A stretch of DNA of 64,000 nt from Diploptera punctata. Lineage: Eukaryota; Arthropoda; Insecta; Blattodea; Blaberidae. A program made the translations under genes and the position numbers. Where the stretch lies: NCBI GenBank assembly GCA_030220185.1, contig JASPKZ010000420.1, positions 496,001-560,000 of the forward strand, read 5' to 3'. Below, piece after piece: positions 1 to 10,765 of this stretch (positions are counted from its first letter, which is position 1; the number at the start of each line of letters is the position of its first letter). The notes beneath the pieces were generated by a model that did no database searches, had not been told where the DNA came from, and saw nothing but the letters and a program-made list of their open reading frames with translations.

Positions 1-129
1 TATTATTTAAAAATGCTCTGCATCGCAATTTGAAACTGTACGTGTAAGTGCCTACAGTTGTAACTTAGAGAACGCTTAATTCATGTTGGTTATAGATGTA
101 CGACAAAGAACCCCTGCCTTTAATTTTCT

Positions 130-240
130 TCCCCAGTCGATCATACTTGGAATTCACACGCCCTTAAAAATCCATCGACCTCATCGAGTTAAAACCTGCG
201 AACCTCCAATTCGTTAGCAAGCATTCTAGTCATTAGACTG
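130..240 (-). repeat. Degenerate S3 SINE head
   Basis: This stretch aligns by eye to the tRNA-like end of the S3 SINE copies at 10766-11165 and 60290-60680. It shares 'aaaatccatcgacc', a decayed B-box region and an 'actagtc'-like A-box region, all in minus orientation. It is old and truncated. No target-site duplication is visible. Confidence 0.5.
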
Positions 241-1724
241 CATTTTGTTCGATGATCAATTCTACAATTTTATTAAATCTATTCTATATTTATAGCAATA
301 GGAAATCTGCCAATACGCACCATAAATAAAATATAACAAAACTTGATCAAGGTTATGGATATAGAGATATTAACTTACAAACGAAAGTAAAGGTATTTGA
401 AATATACACACCGATATTATAAGGAGTAAATTAGATAACATGGCCGAGTTATAATTATTATACATTAATTTACTTTGTATTACTTTATTGATTAAACACG
501 ATAAAATTAAAATTTACTTTTATAATTCCTTATTTTAATTGTACCTACTTTATATCAAAACGATGTAATCATTTAATGAAAAGAAACAAGGCTGCAGCCA
601 GTGTTTTGCTGAAGGATATATCAAGAGGTATTTATAGGGATTAGTCCATGATGACTTTACTTCAATTGCATAAAATGCGGAAGATAAATACTGTAATTTG
701 TTAATCTTGGGGTGCGGAAGATGATTTAAGGAAGCCTTTTACACCGGCTGTGTTGATGCAGTGTTTCAGTATGACTGTCAGAGATGCTGAATTTAGAATT
801 ACTGGTCGGTTCCTTGAAAACAATCTGCATTAAGTCATGCAATGAATATCCGTTTGTTACACACTTGGATGTGAAATACAGGGTTGTCTTCAGTGGCGAG
901 GGATCAATAGACGCTATGGAAGCTGCAATTGCTTTCTAATGTTACTGTAACTATGTCCATGGAGCTAATATTATATTGTTTAAACATAATTCAGCATATT
1001 TACGTTAAATGTAGATTTCGATGCAAATGTGAATTAATTCTAGCGTAGTGTATAAGACCAGCCTATAGTCTCTCTGGTTTAACTTTACGAGAAATTTGTA
1101 GAATGAGACAAATATACTCCCCTCTCTCGCTCGTATCAGTGTTGTCGATGTTTCTTCACCAGATTTTAATAGAGGAAATGGGGAAGAGGAAAACTGACAA
1201 CAGGGTGGGTTCTTTCTTCTGTATCTCGACTAAAGTGGTCAACGATCTACCCTTGTATCTCCATCTCTCTCTGCCAAGTTAAGCCAACTATACAATAGAC
1301 GGCAGCTCGCCACTGACCTTGCACTGAACGCATATTCTGAGGATGCGAGCGCCTCTCTCACGTTGGGGACGCATATACACAGTGAGGAAGAGAATCCCAT
1401 GGAGAAGTGAGTTTGTAAGAAACTATAATTTTAAAACTAATAAGGAGGAGTCAACCATCTCCTCTCTCTCTCAGCAATAGAATCTAATGGGATATGGGCC
1501 TATCATTCTCATAATAAATCATCCTACTGGAGCTCAATACACCAATTCTTCAAGTACATTTTTCTCGAAGTTCCAATATCACTCGCCCTAGATTTGAAAA
1601 CTACAGAAAAAACTTCCCTTTATTATTGTCATCAGTTCGCACTTTAGAAGTTTAAATTTATTTTTATTATTTATTTGTTTGAGAGAAGATTGATCCCGTA
1701 CCCCTGGCCCTGGCCGCATACATA
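241..1724. other. AT-rich DNA, nothing recognised
   Basis: No ORF, RNA gene or repeat unit could be supported on either strand. Short CT-rich stretches occur near 1120 and 1470. Confidence 0.4.
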
Positions 1725-2765
1725 TTCTAGCGGTCAAACACCTCCCGAAAAAAGGCCTTATCCAGCTCCTTGAAATATTGAAACTTTGCTTTAATTTACG
1801 CTACTTCCCTGAAGAATGGAAGAAAGCACACGTTATCACGATTCCTAAACCAGATAAAGATCCATCCAATCTAGACAATCTGCAACCAGTCTATCTTCTA
1901 TCTGTGCTGAGCAAAATACTGGAGACATTAGTTTTGGCATGACTGAAATTTGAGATCTCAGAGAAAGACATCATAAAATTGGCTTTAGAAAATCTGACAG
2001 CAATCCGCTACAGCTTGCTCAACTGATTGACCAGAGAGACACGGGCTTCAACTCAAATATAAGTAAAATGGCAATATCCTCTTATACTAAGAATGTTTTT
2101 GACACGACTTGGATATATTGATTAATTTATAAATTGATCAAATTCAACATTTCAGCCAATATATAATTAAACTTGTTAAATACCTCACTATTGTATATGT
2201 CAATTAGTGGGTAATTCTGACTGAAAATTCCTCCTGGCGGATGTACTGTTCTCTTATCCATCCTGTACACATTACACGTGTCTGTCTTCCATTCTTCCTT
2301 CATATTCACACCGCCCCTTCTGGATACGTCAGTTACCCATACTACCAGATCACCTTTACATCCTTGCTGTACCCCATCCGTGTCCTAAAACGGTGCTAAA
2401 TGCCATCCAAACCTGGTTTCGTGTATGGAAGATTAAAATTAGTATGAACAAAAAACCAAGCAATTATGTTCAATAAATCCAACCCACCTTGGGTACTCAA
2501 CAACTAAGCCTTCAGACTTCAGGTATGTTGGACTTCATTTGGAATCCAAGCTTATGTTCTAAATTCATATTCGACGTTTTCTTCATAAATATGAGGCAGA
2601 AATTGCAAAACTATATCCATTTTCAAGTCCCCTACATTGTCTAATAGGATCAAACTTACCGTTTATAAAGCTGTGATTCACAGCATGGCTATGAAACCTG
2701 AAATATCTTCTCTGCTTGCAATAGAAAGCTGGTCAAAATTATACAAAACAAATGTTGATTTTTTT
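1725..2765 (+). pseudogene. Jockey-like non-LTR retrotransposon RT relic
   Basis: Conceptual translation with several frameshifts and stops gives, in order, a Jockey-type RT N-terminal block ('FPEEWKKAHVITIPKPDKDP', then 'LSVLSKILE'), a 'GFRKSDSNPLQLAQLID' block, a decayed 'FDTTW' motif A region with 'LIYKLIKFNIS', an 'LLSILYTLHV' block where motif B should be, and a thumb-like 'NRIKLTVYKAVIHSMA' near 2645. In intact relatives this protein is the polymerase for target-primed reverse transcription. The YADD/FADD motif C is not recognisable and no endonuclease remains. Assignment to Jockey rather than another CR1-group clade rests on motif wording and is tentative. Confidence 0.7.
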
Positions 2766-3254
2766 TTCGGCCTCACTATACACGCGGATCGCAGAGATCC
2801 ACAGTCTAGCACAAATGTCTTACATTGTTACATAACTGATCATCAGGTCACAAACATTTTCCAACATTAATCAATCATCCAAATTGAATCGTGCGAAATA
2901 TAGGACACATGTTCCTGCAAAATGCCCTTCAACGAAACATATTTATTAGACATACGGTCCCAGCACTATGAAATAATTGCTGAGCCCACAGCTAGATTAT
3001 TATGGTTCATTTTGTGCTATCCCGCTTGAGCTAGGCTCGCCTAGAGTATTGTTTCTAATGCTCTATTCTGAGATGATCACGTCTTATTTCACCTTAATCT
3101 AAGTCGTCTCACGGCTGAACACCAACACCGCTAAATATGCAAGGGTTAAGTGACTAAATCTCTTACCTATAGCCACAAAATGCTAAGCTGCCAGGGAACC
3201 TCAACTGGTTCCACACGCGGCACAGTGGACGATACAAGACATCGATTATCTATG
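2766..3254. other. Non-coding, contains a short shared repeat
   Basis: No gene was seen. About 55 bases near 3175-3230 (containing 'aaccagttgagg' on the minus strand) recur near 25015-25075 on the plus strand. The family is unknown. Confidence 0.35.
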
Positions 3255-3857
3255 TAATATATTAAGATGTAAGAATCATGGAACCCATGTAGCTCCCAGT
3301 TTGTACATATTGTGCACGAATGTAACCAGATAACGCTTGCGAGATATAACAGAAAAAAATTGTAGCAATTGATTATACCACAATAAAAAGAAACCACTAT
3401 TTAAACTTTCTTAAACGTATTATTTCCCAGGTATTAACGTTACACAAAAACATAATTGACATATTTACATCATAGGACATCATAAATCAATTAGTAACCA
3501 ATAATGTTGGTTATAAACAGTTTGATGTTTTTCATTTTTTTCTCCACTAGGGTGCATTCGTACAATATTACGATCCTTTGGCAATAAATAATGTGATCTA
3601 GTTCCAGTGATGAACAAATGAAACATGAAAAACGTTTCTCATTTGTTTTCAAACATCTCCATTTACATTAAATATATTAATATTTTGAAATAACTATATT
3701 TAAATAATTATTTGTGAGGAAACAGCTTAATTTTAATCTATGAATAGTCCTAACAAATGCCACTCTTGATTTCCAAATTCTCTAAATAAATTCACTCGTC
3801 ACTTCGTCACATCGTGAATTTATCGATAGTTTGGAATTCACTCGTGGCATTACTTAT
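3255..3857 (+). repeat. R1 repeat unit (segments B-C-D)
   Basis: Three blocks, called B (3255-3480), C (3480-3700) and D (3700-3857), recur in the same order at 35905-36492 (reverse) and, in part, at 4085-4490 and 44680-45012. The unit ends in a long inverted repeat at 3756-3851. It has no coding capacity. It joins a second unit head to tail without a gap, so the locus is a tandem dimer of a non-autonomous repeat of unknown class. Confidence 0.65.
3756..3851. repeat. R1 terminal hairpin
   Basis: The block opens with 'aatgcca' and closes with 'tggcatt'. Inside these, 'tttccaaatt' pairs with 'gtttgga' and 'ataaattcac' with 'gtgaatttat', leaving a short loop around 'gtcacttcgtcac'. The same hairpin is present at 4383-4477 and, with its loop end deleted, at 44948-45003. 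Confidence 0.7.
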
Positions 3858-4490
3858 GACTATTTAACTCATGGCACAAATGCTAGTCAATGACCAATCA
3901 CGTTTCAATGAATGTTGTTTTACAACCAATGACAGTCGTGTTTCAACTCGCTCTTTATCGATTTTTCTTTATCAGCTCCTGCTTTTGTGATAAAAAAAGG
4001 CTCCTCCTTTTTAATGTTCTGAACAGGTCAAAGCATTATTTTTCTCCAACAAATACATTGAATATAGCAAATAATAAAAAGATTCCTTGATTTTACTGAG
4101 TTGTTTACTAAAAAAATAAATGAATAACCCGTAATGTTGATTATGATATATAGTTTGATGTGTTTCATTATTTCTCCACTTGGGTGCACTCTTACAATAT
4201 TGCGATCTTATTTGGCAATAAATAATATGATCAAGCAGCAGTGAATGAACATAACCTCACATTTCTGATTTGTTTTCAAACATCGCCGTTTACATTAAAT
4301 ATATAAATATTTTAAAATAACTATAGTTAAACAATGATTTGTGAGTAAACATCTTAATTTTATTCGTTAAATAGTCCTAACAAATGCCACTCTTTATTTC
4401 CAAATTCTCTAGATAAATTCACTCCTCACTTCGTGAGTCGTGAATTTATCGATAATTTGGAAATCACTCATGGCATTACTTATGATAACT
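3858..4490 (+). repeat. R1 repeat unit (segments A-b-C-D)
   Basis: Begins with segment A ('gactatttaactcatgg'), which also opens the copies at 36490 (reverse) and 44085. Segment B is shortened here. Blocks C and D follow and the unit ends at 'ggcattacttatgataac', as the 45 kb copy does. A short ORF at 3890-4090 lies inside segment A and is not conserved as protein in the other copies. Confidence 0.65.
4383..4477. repeat. R1 terminal hairpin, second copy
   Basis: The best-preserved example. 'ccaaatt' and 'tagataaattcac' face 'gtgaatttatcga' and 'aatttgg', with the loop 'tcctcacttcgtgagtc' itself partly palindromic. Arms are about 40 nt. Confidence 0.75.
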
Positions 4491-4582
4491 TCATCCATGT
4501 TCTTAAAATTAGAATTTTAACATTAACAGAAAAATATTAAAAAACTCAGAAAATTTAGTTACAAATTCAGTATATTATTCAA

Positions 4583-5020
4583 TCTACCACTGTGGTCTAG
4601 TGGTAACGTCGTTACCTGAGACGTATATGACCCGTGTTCGATCCCCAATGGAAAAACGTTTCCTGGGTGAGGTTTGTTTCGGGGTGTTTCTTTATCTTTA
4701 ATGCAAATGTCAAGAATGTTTAAATCCTAAATAGTCCCCGAACACCATCTGGACATATATTTGATATTCGCCGTATTTAATATCAATGAAAGAAGAATGA
4801 TGTGTCAAGTCTTAAATGTTTGTGATTGTCTTGGATGTGACCCCAGCATTGAACTTTCTTATAATTCATACAGGTCATCCGTGTCCTTGTGTGGTCAAAA
4901 AAGTATGTGTAATAAATAGTTTAAAATCCTCTCCTGACAGAATCGTGCCCCGGCAAGGCCCATCTGGCGTGGGCATGTAAAAGTACTTACAAAAGGAAAG
5001 GTTAAACTAAGTTAAAGAAG
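4583..5020 (+). repeat. tRNA-derived SINE, S1-long form
   Basis: The tRNA-like head has an A-box region ('tggtctagtggtaacg') and a B-box ('gttcgatcccc'), followed by 'cctgggtgagg', a central block with 'tagtccccgaacaccatctg', and a distal block with 'cttaaatgtttgtgattg' and 'gtgaccccagcattgaac'. The same order of blocks occurs at 12560-13080 and 32145-32535. It has no coding capacity and would depend on LINE machinery. Confidence 0.75.
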
Positions 5021-6122
5021 AAGGATCGAAGATAATATTATTACAAAAATTATTTTATGCATAATAATTGCAGATAAAATTTAACTGCATACAATATCTT
5101 GGAATATCTATAAAAGTATAAAATCTTTAATTTAAATCGACCAGTCAATTAATTAATTAATTCATTACAGGAATGGTTAAGATAATTATAATGCTTGTTC
5201 AACGTCATAATTAGAGGTCAGTGTTTTGTAATTGGTCATTCATCTCAATAGCTGCAGTATTTACATCAAACAACCTATAATATTACAGTTGAAAACCTAA
5301 TTACAATTATTTGCTATAATTAATATAATTATGCGAGATGTCAATGACAAACAGTATTTTAATTATGATGACAGTAGTTCGTGACCAATTATTTGCTGTA
5401 TTCGATATATAATTATTTAACAACATTTTAGCGAATTCCGAAGAAATGGAGCTATTGAAGTTGTTCTCATGAAATTATATATATATAATCATCAACTGTA
5501 TGGTTTACGCCTGTTCGATTTCATTTGCAATTTTACACCCGCGCATGCGTTGGAATTCTCCGCCCATCCTCTTGAATATGCCAAGTGCCACCTTAGAAGC
5601 AATGATACAAGGAATCTCGGGGATCAAGACTCGAACGGGAGTGAATGTATACCTTACCGGCTCTAACAAAGTGCATACCGGATGGAAACAAAATAATGCA
5701 GCGTCCTCCTCGCGATCCGTTTCATCGCTTGGACGTAAAGTACTATGTTCAGTGACGTAAGAATTCTGAGTTCAACTCGCCATTCCGTCTGATAGTTAGG
5801 ATCAGCAGTATGTCTGTATTTGTTTTGTTTTTATTTAAATTGTTTTATGTTGACTATACTATTAAGTTGACCTCCTACATTTCTCATTTGATTCAATACC
5901 GCGACCACTTTTAAGTTAATAGTTTCCATTGTCTTCCCCATCTTCCTGTCAGTAAAAACTATCTACCAGCACCTACTTCTCTCTCAACCAAATTCATTTT
6001 TTTAATTTTAAATTTCCTACTATACAATATAAATTAATTATAAAATAAATTTATAAATTTATGTATATTGTAGGTGCGTCTTTTCAACTCTCTAGAATAT
6101 TAATCAATCGTAGGCATTTTGG
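5021..6122. other. No gene recognised
   Basis: Mostly AT-rich. 5530-5760 is noticeably more GC- and CpG-rich and holds two overlapping ORFs (65 and 86 codons) without recognisable domains. Confidence 0.35.
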
Positions 6123-6133
6123 GACTACTCCCT

Positions 6134-6484
6134 CCGATTCCGATTGAGGGTCTTTCCACTTTTCAGCGGTTGCCCTTTTACCAGCCGGCTGCTGGCTCTT
6201 CACATCCACATGTGTCAATCACAGAGGTAGATGATCAACAGCCAGTGTAGGGGTGACATGTGGTTAGCATGTCGAGTCCCCCAGCCGTTATAGCTGGTTC
6301 CTCAACCTGGAGCCGCTACTTATTGTAGCTACCCAATTGCCTCACGATGCTGGGTGGGCACCGGTCCCATACTGGCCGAAATACCATGAGAAAATTTCTT
6401 CCCCCATGGAGACTCGAACCAGCGCAAGTCCCGTAGCTCTGCGCCAAGGCTTCCTACCTTAACCGCTCGGCTACGGCGCGGGAC
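6134..6484 (-). repeat. tRNA-derived SINE S2 with target-site duplication
   Basis: Read on the minus strand, it starts with a tRNA-like head (A-box-like 'gtagccgagcggttaagg', B-box 'ggttcgagtct') at 6484 and runs to 6134. It is bracketed by an 11-bp direct repeat, 'gactactccct', at 6123-6133 and 6485-6495, as expected for LINE-mediated insertion. This is the only copy of this family in the window. Confidence 0.8.
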
Positions 6485-6554
6485 GACTACTCCCTTCATC
6501 AGCAAAAAGTTGATTACTTTTTAAAACATAATTTCATAATTTTATATATAATTT

Positions 6555-6656
6555 TGTCACTAACACCTAAATGGCAAAAAGAGTAGGGTGCGTTTAGGCA
6601 AACACTATTCGGATACTTTTGAAATTCACAATGAGTTGAATCAAGGAGATGCACTA
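6555..6656 (+). pseudogene. LINE-A fragment left of the pogo insertion
   Basis: This matches, base for base over long stretches, the region upstream of RT motif B in the LINE-A copy at 35440-35895 (reverse strand), including 'ggtgcg', 'cttttgaaat' and 'caaggagatgcac'. The coding sense is 'QGDA' of motif B. It continues after the pogo element at 9147 with 'LSPLL', so both pieces belong to one disrupted LINE-A copy. Confidence 0.85.
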
Positions 6657-6681
6657 GGGTAGAGTGGTACAATTTCGAACA
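6657..6681 (+). repeat. pogo left TIR
   Basis: Starts GGGTAGAGTGGTACAATTTC and ends GAACA. It differs from the right TIR at two of 25 positions. A further core-like motif 'ggtacaatttcgatcac' lies at 6886-6902. Confidence 0.9.
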
Positions 6682-6898
6682 CCTAAGACATTTTTAATAT
6701 TTCTGCATAGAATATTCCACCAAATGTTACAATTTTATTATGTACACAAGGCCATATATCCTCTTTTAGTAACCACGTGAATTTAAACAATGAACGGATA
6801 ACCGTGGCTAAGAAAATATTGTTTTTCTAGTTTTATGAAATTGTTCGAAAATGTACTACAGTAGGTACTATTATGAACAGAGCATGGTACAATTTCGA

Positions 6899-8686
6899 TC
6901 ACTTACATTTGTCACAAATAAGTTTTTTTTTTTTTTTTTCCTTTAGCACCCACACATTATTCATGATATACCAAAGATTACAATTTTGACATCTGATCCA
7001 ATCGCCTTCCAAAACAGATTCTACACTGTAATAGTTCCTGAAACAGAAACCGCATTCATCTTCCTTTGATGGTGATGAGAGAGATACTTTTCTCTCTTTT
7101 TTTACCCTTGCATTCACTGGTTTTCTTATTTGAACTGTCTTTAAACAATTTCTTCTTGGCACGGAGGTCTGCAATGTGTTGTGGTGATGTGAGGTGAACT
7201 GAACTAAGACACTTTCTTTTGCGTAACAACTATTTCTGCTTTTCAGGTGTGTGAAGAATTTGGTGAACAATTTCTGGTGAAGTCTTACAATTTGTGGAAT
7301 TTGGTACAGTCGATGGAGTCTCACTGAGCCAATAGCTCCGAAATTTGGGGGTTCAATAATATTTGAGTTGTCATGTTTTTCTTCGTTGCTTCTGCTGCGG
7401 GTCCGAAGTTGCAAGGGATGTCTTCAGGAGAAACAGTTTCAAAAAGAACTGCTCGAGAAAGTTTCTCCACTGGCACAATATCTTCGGAGAACGGCATGAT
7501 TCCTGTGCAAGCAAAGCCCTTTATTGCACAAGCTACCGTAGCTGCTGTATTCAATGCCTCGCAGAATATGGGGTTGAATCTAACTTTGGACAGTGTTTGA
7601 GTGGGATTACGTTGCATCCACTCTGTTACCTTGCGATGGTAATTGGCTTTCAGGCTCTTGAAAAAGGTTCTGTCCAACGGCTGTAATACATGGGTGCTGT
7701 GAGGCGGCAATCCTAGCAACTCAATTTGTTTTATTTGGCAAAGTTTCAAAGCTTGGAGACTTTTGTGGCTACCATGGTTGTCCATTATGAGTAAAACTCT
7801 TCCTGGGATCTTAAATTTATTGAACTGTTCAAAGCCATTTTAAGAAAAGTTCTTCATTAATGTAATCCGAGTCACTAATTTCTACAGCACTGCATGCTGG
7901 CAATCCATCGGCAAATTCCTGCTTCTTCCTTGCCCCTTTAAAGATGATCATAGGTGGAATATATGATCCTGATGCAGAGAAACAGGCGACAACTGTCACG
8001 CTTTTTCCTCTTTCAACATTTGTCAGACATACAACTTCTCGTTTACCTTTCTCACTGACAATTTTAAGTGGCCTGTTGTTTAGAGGAATACCACTTGAAT
8101 CAACGTTGTACAGATATTGAGGTTTGTCAAACAATTCAAAATCTGACATAACTGTTCTTAAATTGCTGAAGTAATTTTTCACTTCCTTCTCGTTTAAACC
8201 TGCAGCTCTGGCTCGAGACAACTCTTCCGGTTTTCTCAAACTTATATTTCTATGCCTCTTTAAAAAGGCCCGAAACCAATCTATTCCAGCCACTTTATTC
8301 TCTGGATTCCAAGGATGTCCGATTCCAGTACTTTCAGCAATATCGTCTGCAGCACGCCTCACCTGAAGAGCAGTTAAGCCTAGACCTTTTCTTTCTAGAG
8401 CCAGCAGTCTATCAACCAAAGAGTTTTCTATTTCCAAGGACAATACAGTCGGGTGCCCAATTTTAACAATAGGAGGCGTATTAAGACCAAGTTGCCTATC
8501 CTTTTCTTTTCTCACCCTATCATGCAAAGTGCTGAGTGGAATTTTAAATAGCTCAGATGCACCTCTCAAAGATACATCGCCCGAAATTACACTTTCCATT
8601 GCAGATTGAAGAACAGATGGATTCCATTTTAAGTGCACCTTTCTTTCTTTTAACTTGCGCGGCATCTGCAAAATGAAAATTGACAC
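6899..8686 (-). pseudogene. pogo-like transposase, frameshifted
   Basis: The N-terminal part (8686 to 7829) has a psq/CENP-B-type helix-turn-helix ('SLRGASELFKIPLSTLHDRV', about residues 39-58), a second DNA-binding region ending near 'WFRAFLKRHRNISLRKPE', and the first catalytic Asp in 'YNVDSSG' (about residue 196). A one-base insertion near 7834 shifts the frame. The second part (7785 to 7321) carries the second Asp in 'LLIMDNHGSH' and the third in 'HVLQPLDRTFF'. After at least two more shifts, a Cys-rich tail ('CGFCFRNYY', 'WIRCQNCNLWY', 'ICDKC') resembles the PHD-like or zinc-ribbon tails of Jerky/Tigger-type transposases. Translation more likely starts at the eighth codon (8665, 'MPRKLKERK'), directly after an acceptor-like 'ttttgcag'. 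Confidence 0.9.
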
Positions 8687-9119
8687 TTAATTACCTGATT
8701 AATAAGTGTTCGGAATAGTACCGAATTACTGTTCGAAATTGTACTTTTACTGTGATTTTTTAATGAGCACGTAGTTCTGCTCGGGACTCACAGATGTCAG
8801 GCTTAGTTAAGTATAAATGTTCCTCAAAAATGACACCAACAACTGGTAAAAAAAAATATATTCATTGTTTAGAAAATTAAGTTGTAGCCAAACGAAATAT
8901 TTCGTATTATGTTACATACCACCGAATTCCTGGAAGATAAAACACTTACCTTTACATAAAATTAAGTTTAATTCAGGTAACTGAAGCACTTTTCAGAACA
9001 CTTTATTACAGAGAAACTCACAAATGTTCACTCTTCCTAGCCATACATCCAACTCAGTGTTGCAAACAGTTTAACACAAAAAAATATAGCCAAAGCTTAG
9101 CTTGTTCGGAATTATACCA

Positions 9120-9144
9120 TGTTCGAAATTGTACCACCTTACCC
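9120..9144 (-). repeat. pogo right TIR
   Basis: Reads GGGTAAGGTGGTACAATTTC then GAACA on the minus strand. A degenerate copy of the core ('gttcggaattatacc') lies just inside it at 9101-9119. Confidence 0.9.
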
Positions 9145-9146
9145 TA

Positions 9147-9574
9147 TCTCCTCTGCTACTTAATTTTGCTATCAGATTTTTAGGGGATGAAGAAGGCCTG
9201 CAAATTAATGGTAATAATAAGGTGTTATTTTATGCTGATGATGTAGTACTATTGGGCAATAGCGAAGAAATAGTAAAGGTCAACACGCACACACTTTTGA
9301 GTAACACTAAGAAATTGGGACTGGAAGTAAATATCAATAAAATAAATATATGGCCACACTTAGAAATACATTACCGGTATATTATGGAAATGGACAACGA
9401 TGACAAATGAGGGAATATTTGAGGAAGTGGCTGAATTCAAATACCTGGGAACAATAATCACAAATAGGAATGAGATGCACAAAGAAATTAAACATAGACT
9501 AAATTCTGGAAATGCGTGCTAGTATACATTACAGAGACCCTTGACGTCCCACCTCCATTAAAAAAAACGTTAAA

Positions 9575-9619
<45 letters not shown>

Positions 9620-10110
9620 TATAATTATTATTCTACCAGTTATATTATATGGGTGCGAAACATGGAGTTCTACTTTAAGGGAGGAAAGGAGATTACGAGT
9701 ATTTGAGAATAAAGTTCTTAGGAAAAATTTTGGACCAAAGAGAGATTGAACAGACAGGTGAATGGAGAAGATTGCATAACAGTGAATTACATGGTCTTTA
9801 CAGGGAGCCAGATATAATAAGAACAGTTAAGTCTCATAGACTACGGTCGGCAGGACATCTGGCACGAATGGGGAATAAAAGACGTGCATGGAAGCTTCTT
9901 GTAGGAAAACCAGAGGGAACACGCCCAGTTGGTGGACCAAAAATGAGGTGGGAGAATATCATTAACTATGATTTGAGGGAAGTAGATTATGCGGAGAATG
10001 ATTGGAGCGCATTGGCCCAGGATAGGGATGTGTGGAGAGCTTGTGTCCGCGAGGCCATTAACCTGCGAGTTTTATAGTGCCAGTGAGTAAGTAATTAAGT
10101 AAGTAACAGA
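9147..10110 (+). pseudogene. LINE-A reverse transcriptase, 3' part
   Basis: Continuation of the LINE-A copy interrupted by pogo. Motif B resumes as 'LSPLLLNFA', motif C is 'FYADDVVLLG', followed by 'LSNTKKLGLEVNINK' (motif D region). Stops and frameshifts follow at 9400-9650, including a (TA)n expansion at 9576-9610 that replaces the normal 'KIYKTIILPV' codons. The C-terminal domain is nearly complete in two frames ('ILPVILYGCETW', 'GPKRD', then 'HRLRSAGHLARMG', 'GKPEGTRPVGGPKMRWENI'). The element ends with 'gtgccagtgagtaag' and a TAAG-type tandem tail. In intact members this is the polymerase domain for target-primed insertion. The tandem tail is reminiscent of the RTE clade, but the clade is not proven. 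Confidence 0.9.
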
Positions 10111-10319
10111 GCAACGGAGTTTTACTAAGGATTTTATTAATGTTGTTCTTACTATACTTTTATATATTGAGCTGAACAACCTCTTGCGCTGTAGTGAGGT
10201 ATCGGACGAGAACAAACCAGGTGGGACTTAGTACAACAACTGGGAAGAAATCGTATATATTAATCCAAAAACGTTGACCTTCAAGCGGCCACCTCCAGTC
10301 TTACTGTTTTCATTAACAT

Positions 10320-10435
10320 GTAATATTATAATGATATTGTGAAGAGAAAAATTAATGTGTGAACCAGAAATCGAACCGTGGACCTCTAGTTCTCCAGACT
10401 AGCCCGCTACACCATTCCACACCTGGCAGAAACAC
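10320..10435 (-). repeat. tRNA-like unit with Pol III-style T-run
   Basis: On the minus strand, a cloverleaf-like sequence (A-box-like 'tggtgtagcgggc', anticodon-arm-like 'ctagtctggagaactag', B-box-like 'ggttcgattt') is followed by 'attaatttttctcttcac'. The loop 'ctggaga' and the T-run context match the tRNA-like arms at 20746 and 20939 ('ctagaga', 'ataatttttctcttc'), so these appear to be one family. Confidence 0.55.
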
Positions 10436-10583
10436 CAACAATTCTTTCCACATATACTAATATATAATTCTCGTTTCGTCCGCTGTCAGGTAGATGACAC
10501 TGCCATCGCCAACGGCCGGCTTCGTTTAGAAGTATCTACATTTGAGAGTTTTACACCACCACTTTTATAAGTAGTAAACGATG

Positions 10584-10761
10584 TTATTTAACATTTTCCA
10601 ATACTGTTATTTTAACATAGTTCCAATAATGGATCAAGTTATAATATTATAATGATATTGTGAAAAGAAAAAAAAATATTTTCACAATATCATTATAATA
10701 TTATAATATGATCCATTATTGGAACTGTGTTAAAATAACAGTATTGGAAAATGTTAAATAA
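10584..10761. repeat. Foldback repeat, ~83-bp arms
   Basis: 10584-10665 and 10679-10761 are inverted copies differing at only a few positions, separated by about 13 A-rich bases. The inner ends contain 'ttataatattataatgata', which also occurs at 10321-10340 beside the tRNA-like unit, linking the two structures. It has no coding capacity. Confidence 0.8.
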
Positions 10762-10765
10762 GTAA

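Larger units (their letters stand above)
6657..9144 (-). mobile_element. pogo/Tigger-like DNA transposon (about 2.49 kb)
   Basis: The element is bounded by 25-bp terminal inverted repeats and by TA dinucleotides (6655-6656 and 9145-9146), which is the target duplication of the Tc1/mariner/pogo superfamily. It carries one frameshifted transposase gene on the minus strand. It sits inside a LINE-A reverse transcriptase, and the paralogous LINE-A copy at 35.7 kb preserves the uninterrupted sequence 'gatgcactatctcctct', giving an empty-site comparison. Internal copies of the TIR core lie near both ends. The element is inactive because its gene is broken, but the TIRs could still serve as substrate for an active relative. 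Confidence 0.92.

Noticed and set aside
3167..3397. 76-codon minus ORF and the 66-codon ORF at 3890-4090
   Set aside because: They lie within or across R1 segments and are not preserved in the other R1 copies.
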